Below are positions 41,927 through 50,523 of a stretch of DNA of 64,000 bases, piece by piece; positions within the stretch are counted from its first letter, which is position 1; the number at the start of each line of letters is the position of its first letter. Source of the DNA: JAGWBG01 sp034421095 (lineage in GTDB: Bacteria > Chloroflexota > Dehalococcoidia > Lucifugimonadales > JAGWBF01). Position numbers and translations under genes: made by a program. The notes under the pieces are model-generated. The model had not been told where the DNA came from, ran no database searches, and saw only the letters and a list, made by a program, of their open reading frames with translations. The stretch covers positions 36,150-100,149 of the forward strand of contig DAOUKR010000036.1 of NCBI GenBank assembly GCA_034421095.1. Direction: 5' to 3'.

Positions 41927-43276
41927 CTAAGGCTCTGCCCCGTCAAACTCCTCCACCTGCGCACGCCGTCTCTGAATGCCGACGTACTCGTCCGTGGTCA
42001 TGTTTGGCTTTGATTTAGCCAGGACTTCTCGAGCTTTTACAGCTCCCTCAGCCAACAGGTCTATAACCACCATCGCCATTATCTTGGCGGGGTTGACAAC
42101 CGCCAGCTCGTAGTCGTCAATCACGTACTTCTTGCTATGCCCCGGCCCGCTAGCCCCGGCAGTGTAGGGATGACATACGGGCATAATCTGGCTCAAGTCT
42201 CCCATATCGGTGGAGCCGCCCCGGTTTACGCTCTGTGGCACTACAGACACCCTGTCCCTGCCCAGCAGCCGGGTGGCATTGCTTTGGAACAACCCTTGCA
42301 GAACGGAGTCGTGACGCAGAGGGAAATAGCCGGGAATGGTGGTTATCTTCACCTTGGCACCCACAGCCATAGCGCCGGATTTGAAGCACTGATCAACTTT
42401 GGCACTGTTTTTCAGCAGGTCATCAGAAGCTGACGACCTAACCCTCCACTCCAGTCTCACGTCGGCAGGCACGGCGCTAACCACCTCTCCTCCTCTGGTG
42501 ATAATTCCATGAATCCGGGCCGTCTCCTGCTCCCTCAGAGTGTCTCGGTTGGCGTGAATTGCCGCCAGCGCAAAATTCGCCGCATTGAGGGCGTTGATTC
42601 CCATGTGAGGGGCTGCACCGGCATGGGCGCCCTGTCCGGTGTACTCAATATACTTCACCAGGTGTCCGTTGCTAGTGCCTCCCAGGGAGAACATGCGCGC
42701 ACCCATGTCACTGGCGGTGTGACACATGATAGCCATGTCAACGTCGCCAAACTCTCCGAGTCGGATAAGCTCCTGTTTCCCTCCCAGAAACTCCAGCTTG
42801 TTCTCATCTCTCAACTCCAGGCGTTGTTCAACCTCCGTGAACTCCTCAGCCGGCACGGCAAAGGGAGCTACGGAGCCCGACAACTCCCGCAAAACCCCGG
42901 AAAACCGGAGTCCCATCGCTGCACCCAGCATCATGCTTATCTGGGCATGATGCCCACAAGCGTGGGCTGCCCCCGTATCAGCATCGGCATGGGGATGGTC
43001 AAAGACGGGTAGACCATCCAGCTCACCGATTATCGCTATCCTTGGGCCCGGCCCTGCCTCCCCGTGTAGTGTTCCCTTCACTCCTGTGAGAGCAAGCCCA
43101 TCCCTGTAAGGAATCCCAAGCTCGCTGAATTTCCCCGACACCAGCCGCGCAGTCCTTCGCTCCTTGAAGCCCGTCTCAGGGTTGTGGAGGATATCCTTGG
43201 CGATGTCTATAACTTCGGCTTTTCGTTCCTCAATGGCGTCACAAGCCTGCCTCTTCAATTCTTCTCGATCGGACAT
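41927..43276 (-). CDS. M20-family amidohydrolase (first of two paralogues)
   Basis: About 449 residues from MSDREELKRQ; a longer reading upstream would overlap the neighbouring gene and lacks family similarity. Metal-binding motifs are DADTGAAHACGHHAQISM and APFAVPAEEFTEVEQ (Glu), then VDMAIMCHTAS. The lid domain has GAHAGAAPHMGINALNAAN and the C-terminus SGPGHSKKYVIDD. This is the M20D branch, close to AbgB-like and amidohydrolases of N-acyl amino acids. It probably hydrolyses an N-acyl bond in the cytoplasm. It lies 40 bases after a paralogue and is clearly its duplicate. Confidence 0.88.
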   Translation of the reverse strand: MSDREELKRQACDAIEERKAEVIDIAKDILHNPETGFKERRTARLVSGKFSELGIPYRDGLALTGVKGTLHGEAGPGPRIAIIGELDGLPVFDHPHADADTGAAHACGHHAQISMMLGAAMGLRFSGVLRELSGSVAPFAVPAEEFTEVEQRLELRDENKLEFLGGKQELIRLGEFGDVDMAIMCHTASDMGARMFSLGGTSNGHLVKYIEYTGQGAHAGAAPHMGINALNAANFALAAIHANRDTLREQETARIHGIITRGGEVVSAVPADVRLEWRVRSSASDDLLKNSAKVDQCFKSGAMAVGAKVKITTIPGYFPLRHDSVLQGLFQSNATRLLGRDRVSVVPQSVNRGGSTDMGDLSQIMPVCHPYTAGASGPGHSKKYVIDDYELAVVNPAKIMAMVVIDLLAEGAVKAREVLAKSKPNMTTDEYVGIQRRRAQVEEFDGAEP

Positions 43277-43316
43277 ACATGCGTATAAACGAGATGCGTG
43301 TACCTCGCCTCTCCCC

Positions 43317-44651
43317 CTATTTAGAGAATTCGTAGGTTTCCTCGCTGGCCAGACCACGCATAAAACGGAGGTATTCATTCTTGGTCATGGCTGCTTTGTG
43401 TCCCGATATCCTCTGGCCGGCAAGGGTAGCGCCGTCGGCCAGAAGGTCTACCACCGTGGCTGCCAGAGCCTTGGCAGCAGTAATGACGGCGAGGCTGTAG
43501 TCCTGCACCACGTAGTCCGCACCGTGACCCAGACCCGTCGCACCACCTACGTAAGGATGTATCACCGGCATAAGGTGGCTGACATCGCCCATGTCCGTGG
43601 AACCGGTCCCATGCTCCCTCTGGCCTATGTTTTCCTCACCCACCAGAGTGACGGCGTTAGCTCTGAAAATATTCGCCAGGTCCCTGTTCTGCTGTAGGGG
43701 CAAATAGCCCGGCAGGGTCTGGATTTTTACTTTGGCGCCCACGGCCATTGCACCGGCCTTGAGTGCCCTGTCAACCTTGCGATTGGCGTCCATAACCGCA
43801 TCAATGGTCTTTCCACGAACAAAGGTCTCCATCCGAACGTCCGCGGGGACGGCGCTGACAGCCTCGCCCCCCTTGGTGATAATGGGGTGCACCCGTATAG
43901 TATCATCGTCCCGGAAAGTCTCGCGGTTGGCATGAATCGCCATGAGGGCCAGAGAGGCGGCGTTGAGCGCGTTTATCCCCAGGTGAGGAGCACCCCCGGC
44001 GTGTGCTCCCCGGCCAATGTACTGAATCTTCTTGGCTACAATCCCGTTGTTAGAGCCGCTCATACATATCTGCCTCTCCTCCGGGTTGCTTGTGGTATGG
44101 ACCATCATAGCCATGTCAACGTCGTCCAGCTCTCCCAGCCTTATGAACTCAGGTTTGCCACCGAGGAACTCTACTTTGCCTTCTTGACGCAGGGCGTCCC
44201 TATACTCTATCTCGATATACTCCTCGGCAGGAACGGCAAAGAGGGTCACACGCCCACTCAAGGCAGGCAGCACCTCATGGGCCATCAACCCGATGGTTGC
44301 GCCCATAAGCATCCCGATTTGGGCATGGTGTCCACAGGCGTGGGCAGCCCCGGTGTTTGCGTCAGCATGAGGATGAGCTTCGACTATCAGGGAATCCAGC
44401 TCCCCAAACAAGGCCACGGAAGGGCCATCACTACCCCCTTTAAGCTCACCTCTGATTCCGGTGAGGGCTATTCCGTCTCGGAAAGGGACACCCAGCTCCC
44501 GGAATTTGGAGGAGACCAGGCCGGAGGTCTTCACTTCTCTGAATCCCGGTTCCGGGTTCTCCAGAATAGTTCGGGATATACGGATAATCTCGTCGGCACG
44601 GGACTCAATCTCAGCATATACCCTGGACTTTAGTTCCTCTTTGGAAGGCAT
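43317..44651 (-). CDS. M20-family amidohydrolase (second paralogue)
   Basis: 444 residues, similar along its whole length to the gene at 41927-43276. Same zinc motifs: DANTGAAHACGHHAQIGM, LFAVPAEEYIEIEYRD, VDMAMMVHTTSNPEE, GAHAGGAPHLGINALNAAS and GLGHGADYVVQD. GGAGG lies eight bases before the ATG. Tandem duplication followed by divergence suggests two related substrates. It leads the pair. The intergenic gap upstream to glycerate kinase is 178 bases. Confidence 0.92.
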   Translation of the reverse strand: MPSKEELKSRVYAEIESRADEIIRISRTILENPEPGFREVKTSGLVSSKFRELGVPFRDGIALTGIRGELKGGSDGPSVALFGELDSLIVEAHPHADANTGAAHACGHHAQIGMLMGATIGLMAHEVLPALSGRVTLFAVPAEEYIEIEYRDALRQEGKVEFLGGKPEFIRLGELDDVDMAMMVHTTSNPEERQICMSGSNNGIVAKKIQYIGRGAHAGGAPHLGINALNAASLALMAIHANRETFRDDDTIRVHPIITKGGEAVSAVPADVRMETFVRGKTIDAVMDANRKVDRALKAGAMAVGAKVKIQTLPGYLPLQQNRDLANIFRANAVTLVGEENIGQREHGTGSTDMGDVSHLMPVIHPYVGGATGLGHGADYVVQDYSLAVITAAKALAATVVDLLADGATLAGQRISGHKAAMTKNEYLRFMRGLASEETYEFSK

Positions 44652-44813
44652 GGGCGACCTCCTTGGGTTGGTACGGGGGTACTCGCACAGATTTTAGCAG
44701 AGATGGTTGCAAAAAACACTACACATTATGAGTGGATAGTGGAATGGCAATTCCCGTTGGCGTAGTCCGCAAAATCACGGGTTTGGCATGGGTGCTTGAG
44801 CGCTCCAAGGGTA

Positions 44814-44819
44814 TATAAT
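44814..44819 (+). promoter_or_regulatory. -10 element placed for a leaderless transcript
   Basis: A perfect TATAAT lies ten bases before the ATG at 44830, and there is no Shine-Dalgarno sequence between them. If used, transcription would start about four bases before the start codon. No -35 at normal spacing is evident. Confidence 0.4.
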
Positions 44820-44829
44820 AGAGCCTATT

Positions 44830-46035
44830 ATGAAGGTTGTGATAGCACCTCAGTCCTTCAAGGGAGGTCTCCAGGGTCCGGACGTCGCAAGGGCTATCAA
44901 GCAAGGCATCCTCAGCGTATATCCTCAAGCTGAAATTGTGGAAATACCGGTGGCCGATGGCGGCGACGGGACCCTGGACGCTCTGGTACGCAGTACCGGA
45001 GGCCAGATGTTCACCAGCCGGGTCACTGGGCCGTTGGAAGAGCCTGTATCCGCGCCTTGGGGCGTGATGGGTGAGGGATTTGCTTACCCGGAAAAAGAAT
45101 CCGATCCCCATCCCCAGGGTCAAATAGCGGTCATTGAGATGGCGCGAGCCTCCGGTCTAGCCCTTGTACCGCCCCGCCGACGCAACCCGAGGGTAACCAC
45201 CACATACGGCACCGGAGAACTTATAGGTGAGGCTTTGAAAAAGGGATACCGGCGAATCATCATCGGTCTCGGGGGCAGTGCCACCAATGATGGCGGCGTA
45301 GGTATGGCACAAGCCCTGGGCGTGCGATTCCTGGACTCCAATGGGAGGGAGTTGCCCTTTGGCGGCGGCGCCCTTTCCAAACTGGCCAGGGTTGATACTT
45401 CCAATCTACGCCTGGGTGTCATGGAAGCAAAAATCACAGCCGCCACCGACGTGAATAACCCCCTGTGCGGCCCCAGCGGTGCCTCAGCCGTCTACGGCCC
45501 GCAGAAAGGGGCATCGCCAAAAGTCGTGGAGGAACTGGACAATGCACTTGACCACCTTAGCCACGTGATTAAACGTAACCTGGGACTGGACGTGAGGGAT
45601 GTCCCCAGGGCCGGCGCGGCTGGCGGTCTGGGCGCCGGGCTAATGGCCTTCCTGAACGCCGAAATAGAGTCGGGGATAGACCTGATTTGCCGGGTGCTGG
45701 GGCTGGAGGAGCGTCTCACAGGGGTTGACCTGGTAATTACCGGTGAGGGCCGTGTGGATGTTTCGACGACCTACGATAAAGCACCCATAGGGGTCGCTCG
45801 TCTCGCAAAGGCCAAAGGTATACCGGTGGTTGTAATGGCGGGGAGCTTGGGAATGGGGTACGAGAAGGTATACCAGCACGGCATTGACGGGATAGTGCCG
45901 ATTCTGGATAGGCCAAGGAATTTTGAGGACAGTATATCCCGCACCTATGACCTCCTCCGCAGCGCAACGGAGAGGACTATGCGACTTCTGAAACTGGGAG
46001 AGACGATTCCGGTTCCACCAAATGCCCTTCCTTGA
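44830..46035 (+). CDS. Glycerate kinase, GlxK type
   Basis: 401 residues. The type-1 glycerate kinase signature is KVVIAPQSFKGGLQGPDVAR at the N-terminus, VADGGDGTLDALV, GTGELIGEALKKGYRRIIIG, LGGSATNDGGVGMAQALGV, TDVNNPLCGPSGASAVYGPQ and the C-terminal GEGRVDVSTTYDKAPIGVAR. It phosphorylates D-glycerate to 2-phosphoglycerate, linking glyoxylate or glucosylglycerate breakdown to glycolysis. That fits the GH63-like hydrolase about 16 kb away, whose possible product is glycerate; the link is inference only. It stands alone, convergent with the HEPN gene. Confidence 0.94.
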   Translation: MKVVIAPQSFKGGLQGPDVARAIKQGILSVYPQAEIVEIPVADGGDGTLDALVRSTGGQMFTSRVTGPLEEPVSAPWGVMGEGFAYPEKESDPHPQGQIAVIEMARASGLALVPPRRRNPRVTTTYGTGELIGEALKKGYRRIIIGLGGSATNDGGVGMAQALGVRFLDSNGRELPFGGGALSKLARVDTSNLRLGVMEAKITAATDVNNPLCGPSGASAVYGPQKGASPKVVEELDNALDHLSHVIKRNLGLDVRDVPRAGAAGGLGAGLMAFLNAEIESGIDLICRVLGLEERLTGVDLVITGEGRVDVSTTYDKAPIGVARLAKAKGIPVVVMAGSLGMGYEKVYQHGIDGIVPILDRPRNFEDSISRTYDLLRSATERTMRLLKLGETIPVPPNALP

Positions 46036-46047
46036 ACAGGTAAGCCC

Positions 46048-46458
46048 TCAGCCCTCAATTATCTGCGCCTTGATGAAGGATATGACCTCATCAGCTATAT
46101 AAATAGCTCTCTCACTATCCACCTCGTCATAAGCCTCGCTGGGAATCCCGCCCGGCAGGAAATGGGGATAGCGAGTCAAGTCATGGTACTTGTCCAAAAG
46201 GACTGCCTGAGACTTGATGACTTCAAACATTCCGTTCAGGACTTTGGCATCCTCGCACAGGTCAGCCAGGGAATGGCTCCATACGTCTTCAGCTTTTTGT
46301 GAGTAAAGATAGGACTTGAAGACCTTTTCGCCTGCCTGCTGACTCATGAAACAGGCCAGATTATGACGTCCCCCCTCGCGAAGGTACCTGGCATCATCCA
46401 GGTCCTTCTCTGCCTGTCGCATCCATCGGTCGCCTTCAGAACGTTGGTCAGGACTCAT
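46048..46458 (-). CDS. HEPN-domain protein
   Basis: 136 residues, all helical: GDRWMRQAEKDLDDARYLRE, FMSQQAGEKVFKSYLYSQ, HSLADLCEDAKVL and LDKYHDLTRYPHFLPGG, then SERAIYIADEVISFIKAQ. The order and the RYPHFLPGG segment identify a COG2250-like HEPN protein. These are partners of minimal nucleotidyltransferases, in toxin-antitoxin or nucleotide-binding roles. The RNase Rx4-6H motif of active HEPN toxins is not evident. The start overlaps the upstream nucleotidyltransferase gene by 11 bases. Confidence 0.85.
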   Translation of the reverse strand: MSPDQRSEGDRWMRQAEKDLDDARYLREGGRHNLACFMSQQAGEKVFKSYLYSQKAEDVWSHSLADLCEDAKVLNGMFEVIKSQAVLLDKYHDLTRYPHFLPGGIPSEAYDEVDSERAIYIADEVISFIKAQIIEG

Positions 46459-46789
46459 ATACCACTCTTCCCCGCCGGAGGGCGTCGCGCAAAGATGGGT
46501 TCGCCTCTTTCAGCGTATTGAACTCTTCAGGAGTATAGACCAGGAAATTGGTAGCCAGCATGGGACCCAGATGGCTGGTGAAGAAGTCCATGCGCCTGGT
46601 GAAGTTGCCGGGTATGTCCTGGACCATTATCAGGTCAAGGCTGCTTTCCGGTCCCACTTCGTCGGTAACCATGTCCCCAACCAGGATAGCTCGCTCAACC
46701 CCCAGTTGGGGAAACATCTCGGTGATACGTTCAAGCTCCCTCTCCAGGGACTGGCGTCTATACCTGCTAAATCCTATCCTTACCGGCAT
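46448..46789 (-). CDS. Minimal nucleotidyltransferase (MNT), catalytic motif degenerate
   Basis: 113 residues. AILVGDMVTDEVGPESSLDL is at the position of the GSxxxG...DxD motif of MNT-type nucleotidyltransferases. However, the Ser of GS is Asp and the first catalytic Asp is Ser (SLD), so activity is doubtful. The rest (RRQSLERELERITEMFPQL before, NFLVYTPEEFNTLKE after) fits the fold. It is the upstream partner of the HEPN gene, overlapping it by 11 bases, as in HEPN/MNT pairs. Confidence 0.8.
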   Translation of the reverse strand: MPVRIGFSRYRRQSLERELERITEMFPQLGVERAILVGDMVTDEVGPESSLDLIMVQDIPGNFTRRMDFFTSHLGPMLATNFLVYTPEEFNTLKEANPSLRDALRRGRVVYES

Positions 46790-46846
46790 CTCCCACCTTT
46801 CACTATCATCAAGCTCACTTTTTTAATGACAAACTCTGCCGCCTAT

Positions 46847-47572
46847 CTATCCCAGCAGCACGAGGTGGGCCTCTTTCGGGCCGTGGACTCCGATGACCAG
46901 GGTCTGCTCAATATCGGCGGTGCGACTGGGGCCGGTAATAAAGTTCATATAACTGCCCATATCTCCGCCCCCGCGATAATAGGCCAGACGGCGCAACGTG
47001 AACACGTCTTCCAGACTCTCCAGGACATCCTCGAGGCGCACGATAGCAACGTGAATCGGCGGGACCAGGGACACCAGGCGGCTCAGACCTCGGCTCGGCA
47101 GGACTACCACCGAGCCCGTCTCGGCCACGGCATAGTCTACCCCGGTGATTCCAATACCTGCCACAGATGATTGGCGGCGTAGCTCATCCCTGGACAGCCC
47201 GGAGTCCTGGGACATAACCGTCACCTCAACCCCCAGACCCACGAGAGGGCCGTCTATCTGTACCGTCTGAAAGACCTCCTGTTGCGAGCGCACCACGAGG
47301 CTGACTTCATTCGACGTCGCAAGGTTGCAGATATAGTCCATGGCATCTTCCGGGCCGGGCGCGCGGTGGACCTTCCAGCCCCGTGCTGTGGACACGTGGG
47401 CCAGCTTGTCCATAAGCTCTTGCTCCCTTCCCGCCAACCTCACCCTCAATTCACGGGCCCTTTCCTCAAGCTGAGGGACTGTCTCCTGAAGAGGAGCATA
47501 GGGGGTATCGGGCTGCCTACTACGCTTACCCAGAGTTTCCTGCACGGACCTGATGAACCGTTCCTTCTCCAG
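46847..47572 (-). CDS. lutC: LutC-type LUD-domain protein
   Basis: About 241 residues, part of the LutABC lactate-oxidation complex. LUD motifs: SLVVRSQQEVFQTVQ, ITGVDYAVAETGSVVVLPSR, SLVPPIHVAIVRLEDVLESL and NFITGPSRTADIEQTLVIGV, then HGPKEAHLVLLG. The family N-terminus (F-I/L-x-x-V-x-x-x-LG) is seen only if reading begins upstream of the GTG at 47545. A CTG at 47572 has GGAGG at an ideal six bases and gives LEKERFIRSVQETLGKR, so CTG is proposed as start. It follows lutB directly; the gap is one base. Confidence 0.85.
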   Translation of the reverse strand: MEKERFIRSVQETLGKRSRQPDTPYAPLQETVPQLEERARELRVRLAGREQELMDKLAHVSTARGWKVHRAPGPEDAMDYICNLATSNEVSLVVRSQQEVFQTVQIDGPLVGLGVEVTVMSQDSGLSRDELRRQSSVAGIGITGVDYAVAETGSVVVLPSRGLSRLVSLVPPIHVAIVRLEDVLESLEDVFTLRRLAYYRGGGDMGSYMNFITGPSRTADIEQTLVIGVHGPKEAHLVLLG

Positions 47573-47573
47573 C

Positions 47574-49016
47574 CTAATCCTCCTTTGATAACTCCTGGTC
47601 CCATATCTGACGGAAGGACCTGGACGGGAGGGCCGGAAGGTCCTTGTCCTTGGTCCAGTGGGACAAGGGAGGTATCATTATGCCCTTTATCCTTCCCTTC
47701 CTGGCAATGGGAGCCTGCACCAGACGGCCCATTTTATGCACCATTGACAGCATACCGGGACTGCTCATCAGCCTACCGTAGCCCCGTGCCAGCAACTTTT
47801 CCCATTTTGTTGTCTTGCGCTCCTCGGACGACGGACTCTCCATGAGCTTGGTGCGCAATCTCAGCAACATGTGGGGTATGTTTATCTTTACCGGGCACAC
47901 CTCCCTGCAGGCCCCACACAGGCTGGATGCGTAGGGAAGGTCTTTTGCCTCTTTCAGGCCCACCAGCATGGGAGAAACCACCGCCCCAATGGGTCCGGGA
48001 TAGACCCAACCATAGGCATGGCCACCCACTTTACGGTACACTGGGCAGATGTTGAGACAGGCCCCGCAGCGTATGCAATGAAGGGACTCCCTCAGCTCCG
48101 GGTCACCCAGCAGCCGAGAGCGTCCATTGTCCACAATTACCAGGTGGAATTCTTCCGGACCGTCCTCATCCTCGGAGCGCCTGGGGCCTGAAACGAGGCT
48201 AACGTAGCTGGTTATACGCTGGCCGGTGGCCGCCCTGGGTAGAAGTCGCAAGAATATAGCCAGGTCATCGAGGGAAGGAATCACTTTCTCCATACCGGTG
48301 AGGGCTACATGGATACGGGGTGCGGAGGTACAGAACCGGCCGTTGCCCTCGTTTGTGACTATCACCAGAGTCCCGGTCTCCGCCACCAGAAAGTTGGCGC
48401 CCGAGATGCCCATATCAGCCTGAAGGAGCTTATCCCGCAGGGTCTCCCTGGCTGCCTGGGCCATCTCCTCTATCTCTTCCAAGTTGTGCCTGTCAATCTT
48501 TTCGCTGAAGAGACGGGAGACATCCTGCCTCGTTTTGTGCATTGCTGGGGCAACCAGATGGGAAGGAGTCTCCTCAGCAAGCTGGATGATATACTCGCCC
48601 AGGTCCGTCTCAACAGCCTCCACCCCGATGTTTTCCAGCGCATGGTTAAGGCCCATCTCCTCAGAGACCATGGACTTGCTCTTGGTAACCATCTTGACCC
48701 CACGGGAGCGTGCCAGGTCGGCGATGATGGCGTTGGCTTCCACGTCATCTCCGGCGAAATGCACCTGCCCTCCATTTTTGGTCACCCTATCGTGCAATAG
48801 CTCCAGGTAGTAGTCCAGGTTATCCAGGGTATGGCGCTTGATTGTTCTGGCCTGCTCCCGAAGCTCCTCCCAGCGCTGGGGAGAAAGCTCCTCTATGGCG
48901 TCTCTCCGAGCACCGTCGAATCCACCCCCCACACGCCTCAAGGCGGCCTGGAGCTGAGGGTCAATTACCGCCCTGGCAGAGGCACCCATGAAATCCTGAG
49001 TCTTGACGTCCGCCAA
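47574..49016 (-). CDS. lutB: LutB-type iron-sulfur LUD protein
   Basis: 480 residues. The LUD domain (VHFAGDDVEANAIIADLARS, VTKSKSMVSEEMGLNHAL, ISGANFLVAETGTLVIVTNE) is followed by two 4Fe-4S motifs, CIRCGACLNICPVYRKVGGH and CGACREVCPVKINIPHML. It passes electrons in the oxidation of L-lactate to pyruvate together with LutA and LutC. The start is TTG immediately after the lutA stop, with GGGGGGAAG upstream. Order lutA-lutB-lutC on the minus strand. Confidence 0.94.
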   Translation of the reverse strand: MADVKTQDFMGASARAVIDPQLQAALRRVGGGFDGARRDAIEELSPQRWEELREQARTIKRHTLDNLDYYLELLHDRVTKNGGQVHFAGDDVEANAIIADLARSRGVKMVTKSKSMVSEEMGLNHALENIGVEAVETDLGEYIIQLAEETPSHLVAPAMHKTRQDVSRLFSEKIDRHNLEEIEEMAQAARETLRDKLLQADMGISGANFLVAETGTLVIVTNEGNGRFCTSAPRIHVALTGMEKVIPSLDDLAIFLRLLPRAATGQRITSYVSLVSGPRRSEDEDGPEEFHLVIVDNGRSRLLGDPELRESLHCIRCGACLNICPVYRKVGGHAYGWVYPGPIGAVVSPMLVGLKEAKDLPYASSLCGACREVCPVKINIPHMLLRLRTKLMESPSSEERKTTKWEKLLARGYGRLMSSPGMLSMVHKMGRLVQAPIARKGRIKGIMIPPLSHWTKDKDLPALPSRSFRQIWDQELSKED

Positions 49017-49778
49017 CTACTTCCCCCCCGATTCCAGGAGTTGGGCCAGGTGCATGGGCTTCACGTCAGCGTCTCGGCGGCTCAAGGCCCCTCCAATGTG
49101 CATCAGGCAACTCATGTCGCAGGCTACCAGTGCTTCCGCCCCAGTCCTGACCACATTCTCCACCTTGTCCTCCAGCATGGCCCCGGAGATGTGAGGGTAT
49201 TTCACCGAGAAGGTCCCCCCGAAGCCGCAGCATGTCTCCGCTTCATCCATCTCCACCCGCTCCACCCCCTTGACACCGTCAATCAAGGTCGTAGGCTCCT
49301 GGGAAACGCCAAGCTCCCTTAAAAGATGGCAGGAAGGGTGATAGGTGACTTTTCCTGGAAAGCTGGCCCCAACGTCCGTCACTCCCAATATCTTTACAAG
49401 AAACTCGGAGAACTCGTAGACCCTTCCACTCAAGTCCTCGGCCTGCCTGTGGAGTCCGGGGTCCTCTTGAAGAAGGTGGGGGTAGAATATCCGAATCATG
49501 GACGTGCATGAGCCGGAGGGCACCACCACGTAATGATTGTCGGACAGGTCTTTGGGAAGACCAAAGCTCTTTATCACACGCCGTGCCAGCAACTCCCCCT
49601 CTGCGCTAAAGCCGGAGTTGAACACAGGCTGGCCGCAGCACGTCTGGTCGTCGGGAAAGTCCACCTCAACTCCCAACCTCCTCAGGAGACGCACCACGCT
49701 CACACCCACTTCCGGGAAAAGCTGGTCAATCACACAGGTAACGAAGAGGGAGACCTTTATCTTTGAACCGGTGGTCAC
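49017..49778 (-). CDS. lutA: LutA-type CCG-domain iron-sulfur protein
   Basis: 253 residues with two cysteine-rich CCG domains: VSLFVTCVIDQLFPEVGVSV and DQTCCGQPVFNSGFSAEGEL; then TYHPSCHLLRELGVS and AETCCGFGGTFSVKYPHISG, ALVACDMSCLMHIGGALSRR. These bind iron-sulfur clusters, as in the GlcF/LutA/heterodisulfide-reductase group. The start is GTG with GGAG about nine bases upstream. First gene of the lutABC operon; no lactate permease or regulator gene is adjacent. Confidence 0.93.
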   Translation of the reverse strand: MTTGSKIKVSLFVTCVIDQLFPEVGVSVVRLLRRLGVEVDFPDDQTCCGQPVFNSGFSAEGELLARRVIKSFGLPKDLSDNHYVVVPSGSCTSMIRIFYPHLLQEDPGLHRQAEDLSGRVYEFSEFLVKILGVTDVGASFPGKVTYHPSCHLLRELGVSQEPTTLIDGVKGVERVEMDEAETCCGFGGTFSVKYPHISGAMLEDKVENVVRTGAEALVACDMSCLMHIGGALSRRDADVKPMHLAQLLESGGK

Positions 49779-49886
49779 TGGAGCCGCTCCTTGTTGACGT
49801 TCCCACCCAGAGTATCAAAGAAGCTCCCTTGTGGCAACAGCCTGAAAGAAGGTCTCGCTCCGTTCAGAGTCTCATGGTACAATGGA

Positions 49887-50201
49887 CTAGGAGCCAGGCC
49901 CTAAATATAACGCTACCTGGTTGATACGCAGGTATTTGGGGTCAGGACGGCCGATAGGGCGGTCCTGTGGGTCTCGGTAGAGATGTACCCGTGCGAATAC
50001 CCGGCCTTCTGGGTTCAGGTACTCCAAGATTTGGCTTGAAGAACCCCTGGGGAGATGGGATGGAGTGTTCTTGCTTTGCCAATATAGCCTGGAAGTGAAA
50101 AGGTTGCTGCTAACCTTGTCAAAAATTCCCATGGCATCGAATAGACGGCGCAGCAAGCTGGCAGACACTTGAACGGGCACAGGTTTGACGGAAGGTATCA
50201 C
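49887..50201 (-). CDS. Small protein of unknown function
   Basis: 104 residues, GTG start. The N-terminal two thirds (FDAMGIFDKVSSNLFTSRLY, then GSSSQILEYLNPEGRVFARV) and the last third (HLYRDPQDRPIGRPDPKYLR, then INQVALYLGPGS) look like a small beta-rich fold. RPDPKYLRI-x2-V resembles a motif I have seen in uncharacterised proteins, but I cannot name it. It is the first of three small orphan genes; divergent from the next by 28 bases. Possibly real. Confidence 0.45.
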   Translation of the reverse strand: MIPSVKPVPVQVSASLLRRLFDAMGIFDKVSSNLFTSRLYWQSKNTPSHLPRGSSSQILEYLNPEGRVFARVHLYRDPQDRPIGRPDPKYLRINQVALYLGPGS

Positions 50202-50229
50202 AAGGCCGCCTCTGGGTAAGGAGTCCCCA

Positions 50230-50523
50230 ATGGATTTGATTAATCAGAACTTCATCATTGTCCTGTATGGATACTCCAAGCAGTTAATGGACCTCGACCA
50301 GTTGAAGTATTGGTTAGCAAAAAATGTCTGGGAGCTATCGGGATCTTCTTCGCCTCTGGACCGGATGCTTCTAGGTGAGCTGGAACTGGCCATATCAGAG
50401 TACGACCGTGGAGACAGGGACGAGGCCTCCATTCGTCAACAGACTTGGTTTCTCTTGCACTTGCCAAACCCGGAGCTTTCGCCACAGTTGAAACAACTTC
50501 TCTCTATTCCTACGGCTGTTTGA
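50230..50523 (+). CDS. Small protein of unknown function
   Basis: 97 residues from ATG 50230, with GGAGT just upstream. MDLINQNFIIVLYGYSKQLM at the start, then a helical middle (LDRMLLGELELAISEYDRGD, EASIRQQTWFLLHL) and a short tail. No family recognised. It overlaps the end of the convergent next gene by 14 bases. The triple arrangement of small, unrelated genes is unusual in this otherwise ordered window. Confidence 0.5.
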   Translation: MDLINQNFIIVLYGYSKQLMDLDQLKYWLAKNVWELSGSSSPLDRMLLGELELAISEYDRGDRDEASIRQQTWFLLHLPNPELSPQLKQLLSIPTAV

